A stretch of DNA of 64,000 nt from Polynucleobacter wuianus (lineage in GTDB: Bacteria; Pseudomonadota; Gammaproteobacteria; Burkholderiales; Burkholderiaceae). The stretch spans positions 930,001-994,000 of the forward strand of contig NZ_CP015922.1 of the NCBI RefSeq assembly GCF_001659725.1, written 5' to 3'. The position numbers and the translations under genes are program-made. Numbering within the stretch: position 1 is the stretch's first letter; each line of letters begins with the position of its first letter. Shown here piece after piece: positions 33,427 through 42,645 of this stretch. The notes under the pieces were generated by a model, which had not been told where the DNA came from, did no database searches, and worked only from the letters and a program-made list of their open reading frames with translations.

Positions 33427-35513
33427 AACGCCGCTCTAACACCGACCATTAGACTTCTTCCAGATTGGGGTGCATAGAGTCTCACAGCCATCGGTGATGT
33501 TGCATAACGAATCTCTTCATTCAGGAGATTCTTCAGGGACAGGTAGCCAGTCCAATTGATTTTACCAATACGCTCTGTATATGACAGGTTGGCATTTAAG
33601 AGGTTGTAACTAGGGGTGGGTCCAATCTCCCAGCTTGCTAATCTATTTTGTTGATAGCTGTAGATATAGGTCGCGCTGGTTAACCAACCCTCTCGTTGAT
33701 AAGCCAATTCTGTGCCCAGTCTTGGCGCTGGTTGAAGTGGCAAGTTGCCGCCGGCATTAAAGCTACCTTGTAAAACATCGCCAAATACACGACCACCAAT
33801 ACCTGTTTGGTTCCAGTTATACGTCAGCTCACCTTCAGCACCCCGAATATTGGCATTGGCCTGCGATGCTTGTACAACTGAAAAGTTATCATTCGTCGCA
33901 CTGTATGAGCCTGTATAGAAACCATAGATGTAGTTCGTGAATTGATTACGATACAAGCTCACTTTGCTACGAATGAGCCCTAATGTTTTTTGAAAGCTTA
34001 GCTCAATATTATGGGAAGTCTCTGTGCCTAAATTTGAATTACCAATATCAAATGTTGCTGTAGAGTCATGCGGGCCATACGAGTAAAGCTCCTGTGGTGT
34101 TGGTGCTCTTTGTGAAACCGTATACGCTAGACCTATGCCATAACCTCTTGTGACATCAACCATACCTCCAGCGGAGTAGGACATCAAATTAAATTGTCGG
34201 TTTTGAATAGTTGGTGGTCCGTAACTATTAGGCTGAAAGCCTTGAGAACCTGGGTTCGGAAATTGAGTTGCTGAATTGGGGTTCTGGGCAGCATAGTTAT
34301 AGCGAGCACCTAGATTAGTCTTTAATGCTCCGTATCGACCTTCCTCAACCCAAAATAATGCGCTTGAATTGGATTTTGTTTGTGGAACGATTGCATAGTT
34401 ATTAGTGCTGAGATCTATTGCATTTAATGTTGATCCAGTGAGTTGCGCACCAATGACACCTCGAGATCCTAGTAATTCTTTATGGGCCAGTTCTAGGCGT
34501 GCCTCAGTGGCGGTATTGTTCCATTGCGTTGAGGCAACACCATTATTGGTAAATTCTGTATGTTGATAGTTTGTATTAGCAGCGCTGACTTTAATTGATG
34601 AGAAACCATCAAAAGGATCATTCGTTTGATGGGCAAAGTCATATCGATTTTGAGATTGCTGAATAAAGCCACCTTCAGCAGTGGGTATGCCATAGTTGTG
34701 GTTCATACGCTCTAAAGAAATGCCGGTATAACCATCAGACCTTAAATAGGATGCTCCAAGCCCAAGGCTATTCTGGTTACTATAAGAGAAGGGCAGTTTT
34801 CCGCTATAAGGAATGTTTACTGGTGGCGCAGTCGGATTAATTGCCCAGTTCGCATTAGGTCCGCCTTGTTCAGCATACCCAGGAATACGGTAATTATTCG
34901 AATTACTGATTGTGGAGTCTAGATGCAATGCAAGCGGTCCTGCAGGCCCATCTAACTCAAGGTTGCCAGTTTTGCCTTGGTTAGCAGTTTCATAGCTGGT
35001 ATTAATTGCTCCCGATAGTGCATCAGGCATTGAAGTCACAATGCGATCATTAACCACGTTAACCAGGCCGCCACTAGAGCCAGAACCATACATGAGTGCA
35101 GAGGCACCGCGCAGAATTTCAATCTGATGGGTGTTTTGCATTGGATTTGCAACAGCATGGTCGGCTGAAATGCTCGATACATCACCCACAGATAAACCGT
35201 TTTGCAAAATCTGAACCCGCGCACCTTCTAATCCGCGGATAACAGGCCTAGACGCACCAGCACCATAGCCAGTTGCAGACACACCCAATTCATTTGCAAG
35301 GGTTGCACCAAGGGTGCCGCTGAGTTTATTTTGCAGCTCATCACCAGAAAGCACCTTATTTGGCGATAAGAATCCCTGCCCATCATCGCGAACGCCACTG
35401 ACATTTAATTGCAAAGCTGGCTCAGCATCACTTTGCGACCATGCAAGATTACTCAGCAATATTGCCAGCAATATCAATACTAATTTCTGAAGGGGGTAAT
35501 GCCTGTGTTTCAT
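33423..35513 (-). CDS. TonB-dependent outer-membrane receptor, ZnuD-like
   Basis: 696 aa. Signal peptide ends LSNLAWSQ. Plug domain includes NELGVSATGYGAGASRPVIRGLEGARVQILQNGLSVGDVSSISADHAVANPM and QIEILRGASALMYGSGSSGGLVNVVNDRI, wording typical of the ZnuD zinc-receptor group; a 22-strand barrel with terminal Phe (GRSLMVGVRAAF) follows. No TonB box or His-rich loop is obvious. Metal specificity is inferred. ATG with GGATGA upstream; 73 bases after a small secreted protein gene. Confidence 0.85.
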   Translation of the reverse strand: MKHRHYPLQKLVLILLAILLSNLAWSQSDAEPALQLNVSGVRDDGQGFLSPNKVLSGDELQNKLSGTLGATLANELGVSATGYGAGASRPVIRGLEGARVQILQNGLSVGDVSSISADHAVANPMQNTHQIEILRGASALMYGSGSSGGLVNVVNDRIVTSMPDALSGAINTSYETANQGKTGNLELDGPAGPLALHLDSTISNSNNYRIPGYAEQGGPNANWAINPTAPPVNIPYSGKLPFSYSNQNSLGLGASYLRSDGYTGISLERMNHNYGIPTAEGGFIQQSQNRYDFAHQTNDPFDGFSSIKVSAANTNYQHTEFTNNGVASTQWNNTATEARLELAHKELLGSRGVIGAQLTGSTLNAIDLSTNNYAIVPQTKSNSSALFWVEEGRYGALKTNLGARYNYAAQNPNSATQFPNPGSQGFQPNSYGPPTIQNRQFNLMSYSAGGMVDVTRGYGIGLAYTVSQRAPTPQELYSYGPHDSTATFDIGNSNLGTETSHNIELSFQKTLGLIRSKVSLYRNQFTNYIYGFYTGSYSATNDNFSVVQASQANANIRGAEGELTYNWNQTGIGGRVFGDVLQGSFNAGGNLPLQPAPRLGTELAYQREGWLTSATYIYSYQQNRLASWEIGPTPSYNLLNANLSYTERIGKINWTGYLSLKNLLNEEIRYATSPMAVRLYAPQSGRSLMVGVRAAF

Positions 35514-35526
35514 ATTTCATCCAAGA

Positions 35527-35542
35527 TCACCAAAAATGGTGA
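35527..35542 (-). promoter_or_regulatory. Small hairpin upstream of the TonB receptor gene
   Basis: 6-bp perfect stem TCACCA / TGGTGA with a 4-base loop, ending about 14 bases before the receptor ATG. Being next to the ribosome site it could affect translation or mark a short attenuator. Weak evidence. Confidence 0.25.
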
Positions 35543-35586
35543 CGATTAAAACGGGGTATGCCTGACCGAATCGGCTGGCACTAGTC

Positions 35587-35955
35587 TTAAAGGATGAGGG
35601 TGGGTGGAGCGCGGGATTGATAAGCCGATGGAGCGGCTTGCTCGAAAACAAAATGAAGTGGGAAATCAAATATAGGTTTAGCAAGCTCAGCAGCCATAGT
35701 CTGCGTAGATGCATCAGGAATAAAACCGGCTAAGGTTAAGGCATCAAAAAGATGGCATGTGTCTGAACTATGACTGAATGTAGATGCAATTTCACTGGAG
35801 GAAGCCTGGGTAACAGCCTGCTGTTGAACCGTTACATGTGAAATGCTGTGGGCAAAGCCAATCGAGTGGGTTCCAATCATGCAAACCAAGAGCAAAGCGA
35901 CTGCTAAAGTAGCTTGAATTTGCTTTGTGAATCTGCTGGAAAAATAGGCAACCAT
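35587..35955 (-). CDS. Small exported protein next to ZnuD-like receptor
   Basis: 122 aa with an N-terminal hydrophobic helix (ATLAVALLLVCMIGTHSIGFAHS) suggesting export. The mature part has several His residues (SHVTV, FSHSSDTCHLFDALTLAGFIPD) and ends SRAPPTLIL. Similar small DUF2946-like proteins accompany metal TonB receptors in other proteobacteria. The His and Cys suggest metal binding, but no function is known. GAGG lies very close to the ATG. Confidence 0.6.
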   Translation of the reverse strand: MVAYFSSRFTKQIQATLAVALLLVCMIGTHSIGFAHSISHVTVQQQAVTQASSSEIASTFSHSSDTCHLFDALTLAGFIPDASTQTMAAELAKPIFDFPLHFVFEQAAPSAYQSRAPPTLIL

Positions 35956-36015
35956 GCCTCGAATCTTACAGGATTTGCCTCAAATAGCCCTGTCGGTGTA
36001 GAATATTGATTCCGT

Positions 36016-36092
36016 CGGAGTGTAGCGCAGCCTGGTAGCGCACCTGCTTTGGGAGCAGGGGGTCCAAGGTTCGAATCCTTGTACTCCGACCA
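36016..36092 (+). tRNA. tRNA-Pro (UGG)
   Basis: 77 nt including an encoded CCA. Acceptor stem CGGAGTG / TACTCCG with one G.U pair, D-arm GCGCAGCCTGGTAGCGC, anticodon arm CCTGC-TTTGGGA-GCAGG with anticodon TGG (36050-36052), T-arm with GGTTCGAATCC. Confidence 0.97.
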
Positions 36093-36134
36093 CTTACTCT
36101 ATTAGTTGTTTCAATCAGTCCCAGTGCACTCATA

Positions 36135-36211
<77 letters not shown>

Positions 36212-36371
36212 AATTCTCCAATACCCTAGTTTTAGCCTACTTAGAAGACTAATCCTCTAAAAAAGCCTCAAAAGCGGTATTTAATACGCCTTTACCCATC
36301 ATAAATTTGCTATAAATGCAGATGTGGCAGTTTTGCCAAACCTTTATAGAAGTAGAAAACAGGAGAAAACG

Positions 36372-37283
36372 ATGAAGAGCAAATCTTTGATTAAAGCAGG
36401 CCTGGTCGCTGGTCTATTTATTAGCGCTATCAGTGCACAAGCTGCAAGCGCTACGATGGACAAAATTAAATCTACCGGTGCTGTCACTATGGGTGTGCGC
36501 GAATCATCTATTCCGATGTCGTATACAACTGGTGACAGCCGTTTTGACGGTTACCACGTTGAAGTTTGCCGCATGATCTTGGGTGATATTAAGGACAAGC
36601 TCGGCATGAGCACTTTGCGAATCAACTATCAGCCAGTAACTTCACAGAACCGTGTACCTTTGGTGCAAAACGGCACAGTAGATATTGAGTGCGGTACAAC
36701 CACGAATAATACGGCTCGCGCAAAAGACGTTGGCTTTGCCAATACCTTGTATGTTGAAGAAGTGCGCATTGCAGTAAAGGCAAACTCTGGTATTACTTCG
36801 ATTGCACAACTTAATGGTAAGAAAGTCGCTACTACAACAGGTACAACATCTGTTCAGCTATTACGTAAGCATGAGAGAGCAAATGGCGTGAACTTTGATG
36901 AAGTATTTGGTAAAGACCATGCTGACAGTTTCTTATTGCTTGAGTCTGGTCGTGCTGATGCATTCGTAATGGATGGCTCAATTCTGGCAGGTAATATCGC
37001 TAACTCTAAAAATCCAAAAGATTACAAGATTGTTGGTGAAGTGCTGAGCACTGAACCTATCGCCATCATGGTTCGTAAAGATGATCCAGAATTTAAAGCT
37101 GCCGTTAATGCTGCGATCGCGAAGATTGTTGCAAATGGCAAAATGCCTGGCTTGTGGAACAAGTGGTTCTTGGCTCCTATCCCCCCAAAGAATATTGTCG
37201 TTGGACTTGAGTTATCACCAGCAACTAAAAATGCTTGGGCAAACTTGAACGATAAACCTGCCGAAGACTACAACAAGAAGTAA
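36372..37283 (+). CDS. gltI: Glutamate/aspartate ABC transporter, periplasmic binding protein
   Basis: 303 aa with a signal peptide (MKSKSLIKAGLVAGLFISAISAQAAS). The mature part MDKIKSTGAVTMGVRESSIPMSY, DGYHVEVCRMI, and GTVDIECGTTTNNTARAKDVGF match GltI-type amino acid receptors of family 3. The ATG at 36372 has AGGAG; an upstream in-frame ATG at 36324 is rejected because it buries the signal peptide. First gene of gltIJKL. Confidence 0.93.
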   Translation: MKSKSLIKAGLVAGLFISAISAQAASATMDKIKSTGAVTMGVRESSIPMSYTTGDSRFDGYHVEVCRMILGDIKDKLGMSTLRINYQPVTSQNRVPLVQNGTVDIECGTTTNNTARAKDVGFANTLYVEEVRIAVKANSGITSIAQLNGKKVATTTGTTSVQLLRKHERANGVNFDEVFGKDHADSFLLLESGRADAFVMDGSILAGNIANSKNPKDYKIVGEVLSTEPIAIMVRKDDPEFKAAVNAAIAKIVANGKMPGLWNKWFLAPIPPKNIVVGLELSPATKNAWANLNDKPAEDYNKK

Positions 37284-37331
37284 TTGAGATCGCCGATAAA
37301 CAGTTCAGTAAATATCTAAGCGATTGGATTT

Positions 37332-38114
37332 ATGGATTTAGGAATCTTTTGTAAAAGTACCTTAGATGGAGAAGTGGTTGATCACTGCTTCTCCGCTTTA
37401 TTAGGGATTGGTCAAAATGCTGACCCTAGCTATCTAGACTGGCTTATGAAAGCCTGGGGCTGGACCCTGGCTGTGGCAGGGCTCGGTTTGCTGATTGCTT
37501 TAACGCTTGGCGCTGTCATGGGTACCTTGCGAACATTGCCTCCCGAGACTGCGCTTAATCGTTTTCTGGTGCGTTTTTCTACCGCCTGGGTTGAGCTCTT
37601 TAGAAATATTCCGATCTTGGTACAAGTTTTTCTTTGGTATCACGTCATCCCCGCATTCATTCCACCATTAAAGGCCTTTCCATCCTATTTATTGGTCAGT
37701 ATTGCACTGGGCTTCTTCACCTCGGCGCGGATTGCTGAACAGGTGAGGGCAGGTATTCAATCATTACCTTCTGGTCAAAAAGCTGCAGCAACAGCATTGG
37801 GCTTAACGACTTTTCAGAGCTATCGTTACATTATCTTACCAATGGCATTGCGTATCGTCATCCCACCCCTGACATCAGAGAGCATGAACCTCATTAAGAA
37901 TTCATCCGTAGCATTTGCGGTATCTGTTCCAGAGCTCACATTATTTGCGATGCAAGCACAAGAAGAAACCTCTCACGGTGTTGAGATATACCTCGCAGTG
38001 ACATTACTTTATGCATTATCTGCATTTGCGATCAATCGGGTGATGGCACATATTGAAAAGCGTTCCCGCATTCCCGGATTCATTGTTGCCAATACAGAAG
38101 CGGCGGCTCACTAA
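37332..38114 (+). CDS. gltJ: Glutamate/aspartate ABC transporter permease
   Basis: 260 aa inner-membrane permease of the HisMQ/GltJ type with about five helices. The motif ELFRNIPILVQVFLWYHVIPAF and the EAA loop GQKAAATALGLTTFQSYRYIILPMALRIVIPPLTSESMNLIKNSS are typical. N-terminal extension of ~40 residues (LDGEVVDHCFSALLGIG) resembles GltJ. Works with GltK, GltL and GltI. Confidence 0.93.
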   Translation: MDLGIFCKSTLDGEVVDHCFSALLGIGQNADPSYLDWLMKAWGWTLAVAGLGLLIALTLGAVMGTLRTLPPETALNRFLVRFSTAWVELFRNIPILVQVFLWYHVIPAFIPPLKAFPSYLLVSIALGFFTSARIAEQVRAGIQSLPSGQKAAATALGLTTFQSYRYIILPMALRIVIPPLTSESMNLIKNSSVAFAVSVPELTLFAMQAQEETSHGVEIYLAVTLLYALSAFAINRVMAHIEKRSRIPGFIVANTEAAAH

Positions 38115-38146
38115 ATGAATCGAATTAATCATTTCATGGTGACATC

Positions 38147-38815
38147 ATGCTGAGCCTAGACCTCAGTTTTTATAACTGGGAACTCTTCACCAACTACATC
38201 ATGAAGGGCATGTTGTTTAGTGTGCAGCTGACGGTGATTGCTACCGTTGGTGGAATCCTGTTTGGTACTTTCTTGGCCTTGATGCGTTTGTCAGGCAAGC
38301 CAAGCCTGGCCTATCCAGCAACGATTTACGTCAACACCATGCGCTCCATTCCCTTGGTCATGGTAATTCTCTGGTTCTTCTTATTAATTCCGATGTTGAT
38401 TGGTCGCCCGATAGGTGCAGACTTATCAGCAACGATTACCTTTATTGCATTTGAAGGCGCATTCTTCTCTGAGATTGTGCGAGCTGGTATTCAGTCAGTG
38501 CCAAAAGGTCAGGGCTATGCAGCCCAGGCATTAGGTATGACATACGGTCAGAACATGCGCTTTATTGTCTTGCCGCAAGCCTTTAGAAACATGATTCCGG
38601 TCTTTATGACGCAGACCATCATCTTGTTTCAAGATACCTCCTTGGTTTATGCAATCGGCGCCTATGACTTACTAAAGGGCTTTGAAATTGCCGGTAAGAA
38701 CTATGGTCGCCCAATGGAGACCTATATCTTGGCTGCTTTTACGTATTTCATTATTTGCTTCTCGCTTTCAAAAATCGTGAGAAAAGTCCAATCCAAAGTA
38801 GCAATCATTCGCTAA
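38147..38815 (+). CDS. gltK: Glutamate/aspartate ABC transporter permease
   Basis: 222 aa second permease subunit. NTMRSIPLVMVILWFFLLIP and the EAA loop GQGYAAQALGMTYGQNMRFIVLPQAFRNMIPVFMTQTIILFQDTSLVYAIG are diagnostic of amino acid transporter permeases. GGTGA sits ahead of the ATG. 32 bases after gltJ. Confidence 0.93.
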   Translation: MLSLDLSFYNWELFTNYIMKGMLFSVQLTVIATVGGILFGTFLALMRLSGKPSLAYPATIYVNTMRSIPLVMVILWFFLLIPMLIGRPIGADLSATITFIAFEGAFFSEIVRAGIQSVPKGQGYAAQALGMTYGQNMRFIVLPQAFRNMIPVFMTQTIILFQDTSLVYAIGAYDLLKGFEIAGKNYGRPMETYILAAFTYFIICFSLSKIVRKVQSKVAIIR

Positions 38816-38847
38816 TTCTTTTTAATGCACACTATTTCTAAATCATC

Positions 38848-39582
38848 ATGATTGAACTTCAAAACGTTTCGAAGTGGTACGGCGACTTTCAGGTCCTTAC
38901 TGATTGCAGCACCTCTATTCAAAAAGGCGAGGTCGTTGTAATTTGTGGGCCGTCTGGTTCTGGTAAATCAACGCTGATCAAGACGATTAACGCTCTAGAA
39001 CCATTTCAGGCTGGTGAGATCATTGTTGATGGCATTCGTTTGCATGACTCCAAAACTAATCTTCCTAAGTTAAGAGCAAGGGTAGGGATGGTATTCCAAC
39101 ACTTTGAACTCTTTCCGCATCTGAGCATTACTGAGAACCTCACTTTGGCTCAAATGAAGGTGCTTGGCCGTTCGGCTGATGAGGCCAAGACCCACGGCCT
39201 TAAATATTTAGAGCGTGTTGGTTTGATTACTCATAAGGATAAGTTTCCGGGCCAACTGTCAGGCGGTCAACAGCAGCGCGTGGCGATTGCACGAGCTTTG
39301 AGTATGGATCCGATTGTGATGCTCTTTGATGAGCCAACCTCTGCGCTCGACCCAGAAATGGTGGGTGAAGTATTGGATGTCATGGTTAAACTGGCCAATG
39401 AAGGCATGACCATGTGCTGCGTGACCCATGAAATGGGATTTGCACGCAAGGTGAGTAACCGTGTCATTTTCATGGATCAAGGTCGCATTCTCGAGGACTG
39501 CAGCAAAGATGAATTCTTCGGCAATCCAGATGCTAGATCGCATCGTGCTAAAGATTTTCTCTCAAAGATTTTGGCTCACTAA
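38848..39582 (+). CDS. gltL: Glutamate/aspartate ABC transporter ATPase
   Basis: 244 aa ABC ATPase. Walker A GPSGSGKST, signature LSGGQQQRVAIARALSMDP, Walker B VMLFDEPTSALDPE and switch His VTHEM are all intact. Family and operon place it in the GltIJKL importer for acidic amino acids. Confidence 0.95.
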   Translation: MIELQNVSKWYGDFQVLTDCSTSIQKGEVVVICGPSGSGKSTLIKTINALEPFQAGEIIVDGIRLHDSKTNLPKLRARVGMVFQHFELFPHLSITENLTLAQMKVLGRSADEAKTHGLKYLERVGLITHKDKFPGQLSGGQQQRVAIARALSMDPIVMLFDEPTSALDPEMVGEVLDVMVKLANEGMTMCCVTHEMGFARKVSNRVIFMDQGRILEDCSKDEFFGNPDARSHRAKDFLSKILAH

Positions 39583-39587
39583 AACTT

Positions 39588-39974
39588 ATGCGCTCAAATA
39601 CCAGGCTATACATTGTTACGATACTTGGTAGCTTGATGCTCTCAGCCTGTACGGTCACTAAATTAGAGGCTAGACTTGAAGCAAATCCGCAATGTAAGGA
39701 TGTAATCAATCCAAAGACTGGTGCTGTAATGCCATGTCCAGGAACGGATAAATCGTTTTATCGTTCAGTGGGTTTAGAGCCAGCCAAACCAGCTCCAGCC
39801 GCTGTCTCTACTGGTACCGCAGTCTTAGCTGTAGATGCTCCAGTCAATCCAAATTCATCCACGCCATCATCGGCAGCAAAGACATCATCAGTTACAACTT
39901 CACCTCAAACCGATTGCAAACCTCAGCTTCATAAAAAAACCGGTGGCATGTTGCCATGTCCATCACCAGACTAA
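39588..39974 (+). CDS. Small lipoprotein with duplicated Cys-Pro motif
   Basis: 128 aa with a lipoprotein signal peptide (MRSNTRLYIVTILGSLMLSAC, lipobox LSAC). The mature protein has the motif C-K-D-x-x-N-PKTGAVMPCPG-x-D near residue 36 and a second copy C-K-P-x-x-H-KKTGGMLPCPSPD at the end, joined by a Pro/Ala/Ser/Thr-rich linker. Two similar Cys-x12-Cys units suggest a repeated small fold or disulfide loops. Family unknown. It begins five bases after gltL but is probably unrelated to it. Confidence 0.65.
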   Translation: MRSNTRLYIVTILGSLMLSACTVTKLEARLEANPQCKDVINPKTGAVMPCPGTDKSFYRSVGLEPAKPAPAAVSTGTAVLAVDAPVNPNSSTPSSAAKTSSVTTSPQTDCKPQLHKKTGGMLPCPSPD

Positions 39975-39998
39975 TGTGCATCACTTAAAGAAGGCATC

Positions 39999-40682
39999 AT
40001 GCGTAAATTCCATTTTGTAGCAGCATCACTATCAGCAGCTGTTCTGCTGGCCGCTTGTAGTAACACACCAAAGCTTGCTTCTGAGCCAATGCCAAGATCT
40101 GGCTTTTTGCCAAATTACTCTGTGTTGGTGCCAATGGCCACCAGTCAATCCGATGTTCGCATTTGGAGATACCGTGTTTCAGGTGTTAATCCTTCCGCGT
40201 ATACAGCGGTAATATTGGATCCCATTTACCTAAATCAGAGTGCGACAAAAGAGGTCAGTGCTGAGGCGATTTCTCAAGCGCAAATCACCTTGCAAGACTC
40301 AATGGTGGCAGCAGTCAATTCTCGTGGAAATATTCGTATTGTGAATGCCCCTGGACCTGGTGTTGCTCGCATTACCGTTGGTATCACCGGTGCTGAAAGT
40401 CAGGCCGATAGTCTTCAGCCCTGGAACTTCACCCCAATTGGTTTGGCAGCCAATGCTGCAGCTTATGCAGGAGGCGTAAATTCAAAAACTCCAGCTTTGT
40501 TGGTCGAAAGCAAAATTACCGATAGTCAATCTAAGGAGTTATTAGGAGAGGGTTTAGTCACTATTCAAGGTGAATCGTTTAGAACAGGTTCTGGTTCAGT
40601 GAATTCATTTATTGAAATGGCCAAAAAAGTGGTTCTCGTAGCAATGGAAACTTCTACCAACCCAACTCCTACCGGACGATAA
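39999..40682 (+). CDS. DUF3313 family lipoprotein
   Basis: 227 aa with lipobox LLAAC (MRKFHFVAASLSAAVLLAACSNTPK). The mature domain, with SGFLPNYSVLVPM...DVRIWRYRVSGVNPSAYTAVILDPIYL, fits DUF3313, a periplasmic lipoprotein family of unknown function. Sits 24 bases after another small lipoprotein and 9 bases before an EF-hand gene, so the three may be one unit. Confidence 0.75.
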   Translation: MRKFHFVAASLSAAVLLAACSNTPKLASEPMPRSGFLPNYSVLVPMATSQSDVRIWRYRVSGVNPSAYTAVILDPIYLNQSATKEVSAEAISQAQITLQDSMVAAVNSRGNIRIVNAPGPGVARITVGITGAESQADSLQPWNFTPIGLAANAAAYAGGVNSKTPALLVESKITDSQSKELLGEGLVTIQGESFRTGSGSVNSFIEMAKKVVLVAMETSTNPTPTGR

Positions 40683-40691
40683 GGATTGAAC

Positions 40692-40949
40692 ATGAAAGTA
40701 ATCTTTACACTCTTAGTTTTGACAGTTGCAATATTGTTGACGCCAATCTCGGCTATCGCTGACGATGCCACCAAGAATCAAGAGATTGCTCAGCGCTTTG
40801 CTAAATGCGATGCCAATCATGACGGCAAGCTAACTAAAGCTGAGGCTAAAGGGTGCATGCCACGCATCTATGATCATTTCAGCTACATTGATTCTGGCAA
40901 TAAGGGATATTTGACGGTAGCTGAAATTCAAGCAGTTGCTGATCGTTAA
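40692..40949 (+). CDS. Small exported EF-hand protein
   Basis: 85 aa with an N-terminal signal peptide (MKVIFTLLVLTVAILLTPISAIA). One canonical EF-hand calcium loop, DANHDGKLTKAE, and a second degenerate one, IDSGNKGYLTVAE, with Gly replacing the third ligand. Probably a periplasmic calcium-binding protein. The ATG at 40692 has AAGGA upstream; a TTG two codons earlier is rejected. Confidence 0.75.
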   Translation: MKVIFTLLVLTVAILLTPISAIADDATKNQEIAQRFAKCDANHDGKLTKAEAKGCMPRIYDHFSYIDSGNKGYLTVAEIQAVADR

Positions 40950-40960
40950 GCAAGACAAAT

Positions 40961-41854
40961 ATGGCAGTTCCTTTACCGGGCTTTGAGCAAATACTCATCA
41001 CTGTTACATCAGATGATGGTCCGATTGAAATTGCATGCCAGGTGGGCGGCACTGGTCCAGCATTACTCCTTTTGCATGGATTTCCTCAAACTAAAGCTAT
41101 ATGGCATCAGGTTGCCCCAGCACTAGCCAAGCACTACACAGTGGTTACTGCAGATTTACGAGGTTACGGCGCATCATCCAAGCCTCATGGCAAGCCTGAC
41201 CATACAACATACTCAAAACGCGCTATGGCAGCCGACCAAGTTGCGCTCATGAAAGCTTTAGGTCATGAACAATTTTTTCTCTTGGGGCATGATCGTGGTG
41301 GACGAGTTTCACATCGCATGGCGATGGACCACCCAGGTAGCATTCAGAAGTTGATGGTCTTAGATATTTCTCCAACACTGTGCATGTATGAAAACACAAC
41401 CATGGAGTTTGCAAAAGGTTACTGGCATTGGTTCTTTTTAATTCAGCCAGAACCAGTCCCGGAAACCATGATTGGTGCCAATCCTGAATACTGGTTAAAG
41501 AATCATATGGGTCGACATGCGGGGACTGGGATATTCACCCCTGATCGCTGGTTGGAATATTTAGCAGGCGCTAGTAATCCGCAGAGTATGCATGCGATGT
41601 GTGAAGATTATCGTGCGGCGGCTACGATTGATTTAGTTCATGATCGGGCTGATCGCGAAGCTGGGAAGATTCTCCAAATGCCACTACACGTTCTTTGGGG
41701 TGAGCATGGGCTGGTGAATAAGTGCTTTAAACCTTTAGACGACTGGAAAAAGGTAGCAAATGAGGTCTCCGGCAAATCTGTGCCATGCGGTCATTACATC
41801 CCCGAAGAGATGCCGGAACTAGTAGTTGCTGAGGCTATGCAATTCTTTTCTTAA
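40961..41854 (+). CDS. Alpha/beta hydrolase, fluoroacetate dehalogenase-like
   Basis: 297 aa alpha/beta hydrolase. Nucleophile D111 in GHDRGGR, with R112 and R115 for the carboxylate, H156 and W157 in YWHWFFL for the halide, Y217 in CEDYRA, and catalytic H278 in CGHYIPEE. These are equivalent to the residues known in fluoroacetate dehalogenases (nucleophile, double Arg, His-Trp-Tyr halide site, His). Substrates likely haloacetates, possibly natural analogues; this is inference. No signal peptide. Confidence 0.78.
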   Translation: MAVPLPGFEQILITVTSDDGPIEIACQVGGTGPALLLLHGFPQTKAIWHQVAPALAKHYTVVTADLRGYGASSKPHGKPDHTTYSKRAMAADQVALMKALGHEQFFLLGHDRGGRVSHRMAMDHPGSIQKLMVLDISPTLCMYENTTMEFAKGYWHWFFLIQPEPVPETMIGANPEYWLKNHMGRHAGTGIFTPDRWLEYLAGASNPQSMHAMCEDYRAAATIDLVHDRADREAGKILQMPLHVLWGEHGLVNKCFKPLDDWKKVANEVSGKSVPCGHYIPEEMPELVVAEAMQFFS

Positions 41855-41860
41855 GATCGC

Positions 41861-42643
41861 TTAAGGCGCTACCTTTGGCAGCTTTTTACCAAGCGGAGGG
41901 CATGGCATCACAATTTCTGCATCTATCTTCAAAAGCTTTTTATCTTTATTTGGATAGCTGATTCTGCTTAACAAATCTCGAATCAGATTAAGGTGGGTCA
42001 GTTTTTTGTTATTAGCATGAACTACTGTCCAGGGCGCATCGGCAGAGCTCGTTTTTTTCAGCATGAGGTCTCTAGCTACACTATAAGCTTTCCATTGTTT
42101 TTGAGCCTGCTCATCTATTGGACTAATTTTCCATTGTTTTAATGGGTCAGTTTTTCTGCTCTCCAAGCGCTTTGCTTGTTCCTTTTTATCAATATCTAAA
42201 TAGTATTTAATAATTTGAATTCCAGAGCTGACCAATAAGCCCTCAAACTCATTTACCGAATCCATAAATAGCTTGTACTGAAGGTCTGTGCAAAACCCCA
42301 TCACCCTCTCAACTCCAGCTCGGTTGTACCAGCTACGATTGAAGAGAATGATTTCACCAGAGGAGGGGAGTTCAGCTACATAACGTTGAAAGTACCACTC
42401 TCCAGATTCGCGCGTAGTAGGTATGCCAAGAGCAACAACGTGGGTTTCGCGTGGACTTAGGTGTTCGGTTATGCACTTAATAGTGCCATCCTTACCCGCA
42501 GTATCACGCCCCTCCAAAATAATGAGAAGTTTTGACCCGCTAGAGATAATTTGACGTTGGACCTTTACTAACTCTATTTGCAAAAGTCTTAGCTCTGCCT
42601 CGTAATTAGAATCCTGAAATTCTAATTTTTGGACCTTTGCCAT
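41861..42643 (-). CDS. ppk2: Polyphosphate kinase 2, second copy
   Basis: 261 aa. Walker A LEGRDTAGKDGTIKCI and the lid/Walker B region IILFNRSWYNRAGVERVMGFC place it in the PPK2 family. N102 replaces the Asp that normally starts DRSWYNR (the other copy here has Asp), as in some class III enzymes. Start chosen at ATG 42643, two bases after the stop of the upstream H1-like gene; a TTG at 42649 is the alternative. The copy may differ in nucleotide preference from the first. Confidence 0.88.
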   Translation of the reverse strand: MAKVQKLEFQDSNYEAELRLLQIELVKVQRQIISSGSKLLIILEGRDTAGKDGTIKCITEHLSPRETHVVALGIPTTRESGEWYFQRYVAELPSSGEIILFNRSWYNRAGVERVMGFCTDLQYKLFMDSVNEFEGLLVSSGIQIIKYYLDIDKKEQAKRLESRKTDPLKQWKISPIDEQAQKQWKAYSVARDLMLKKTSSADAPWTVVHANNKKLTHLNLIRDLLSRISYPNKDKKLLKIDAEIVMPCPPLGKKLPKVAP

Positions 42644-42645
42644 AC

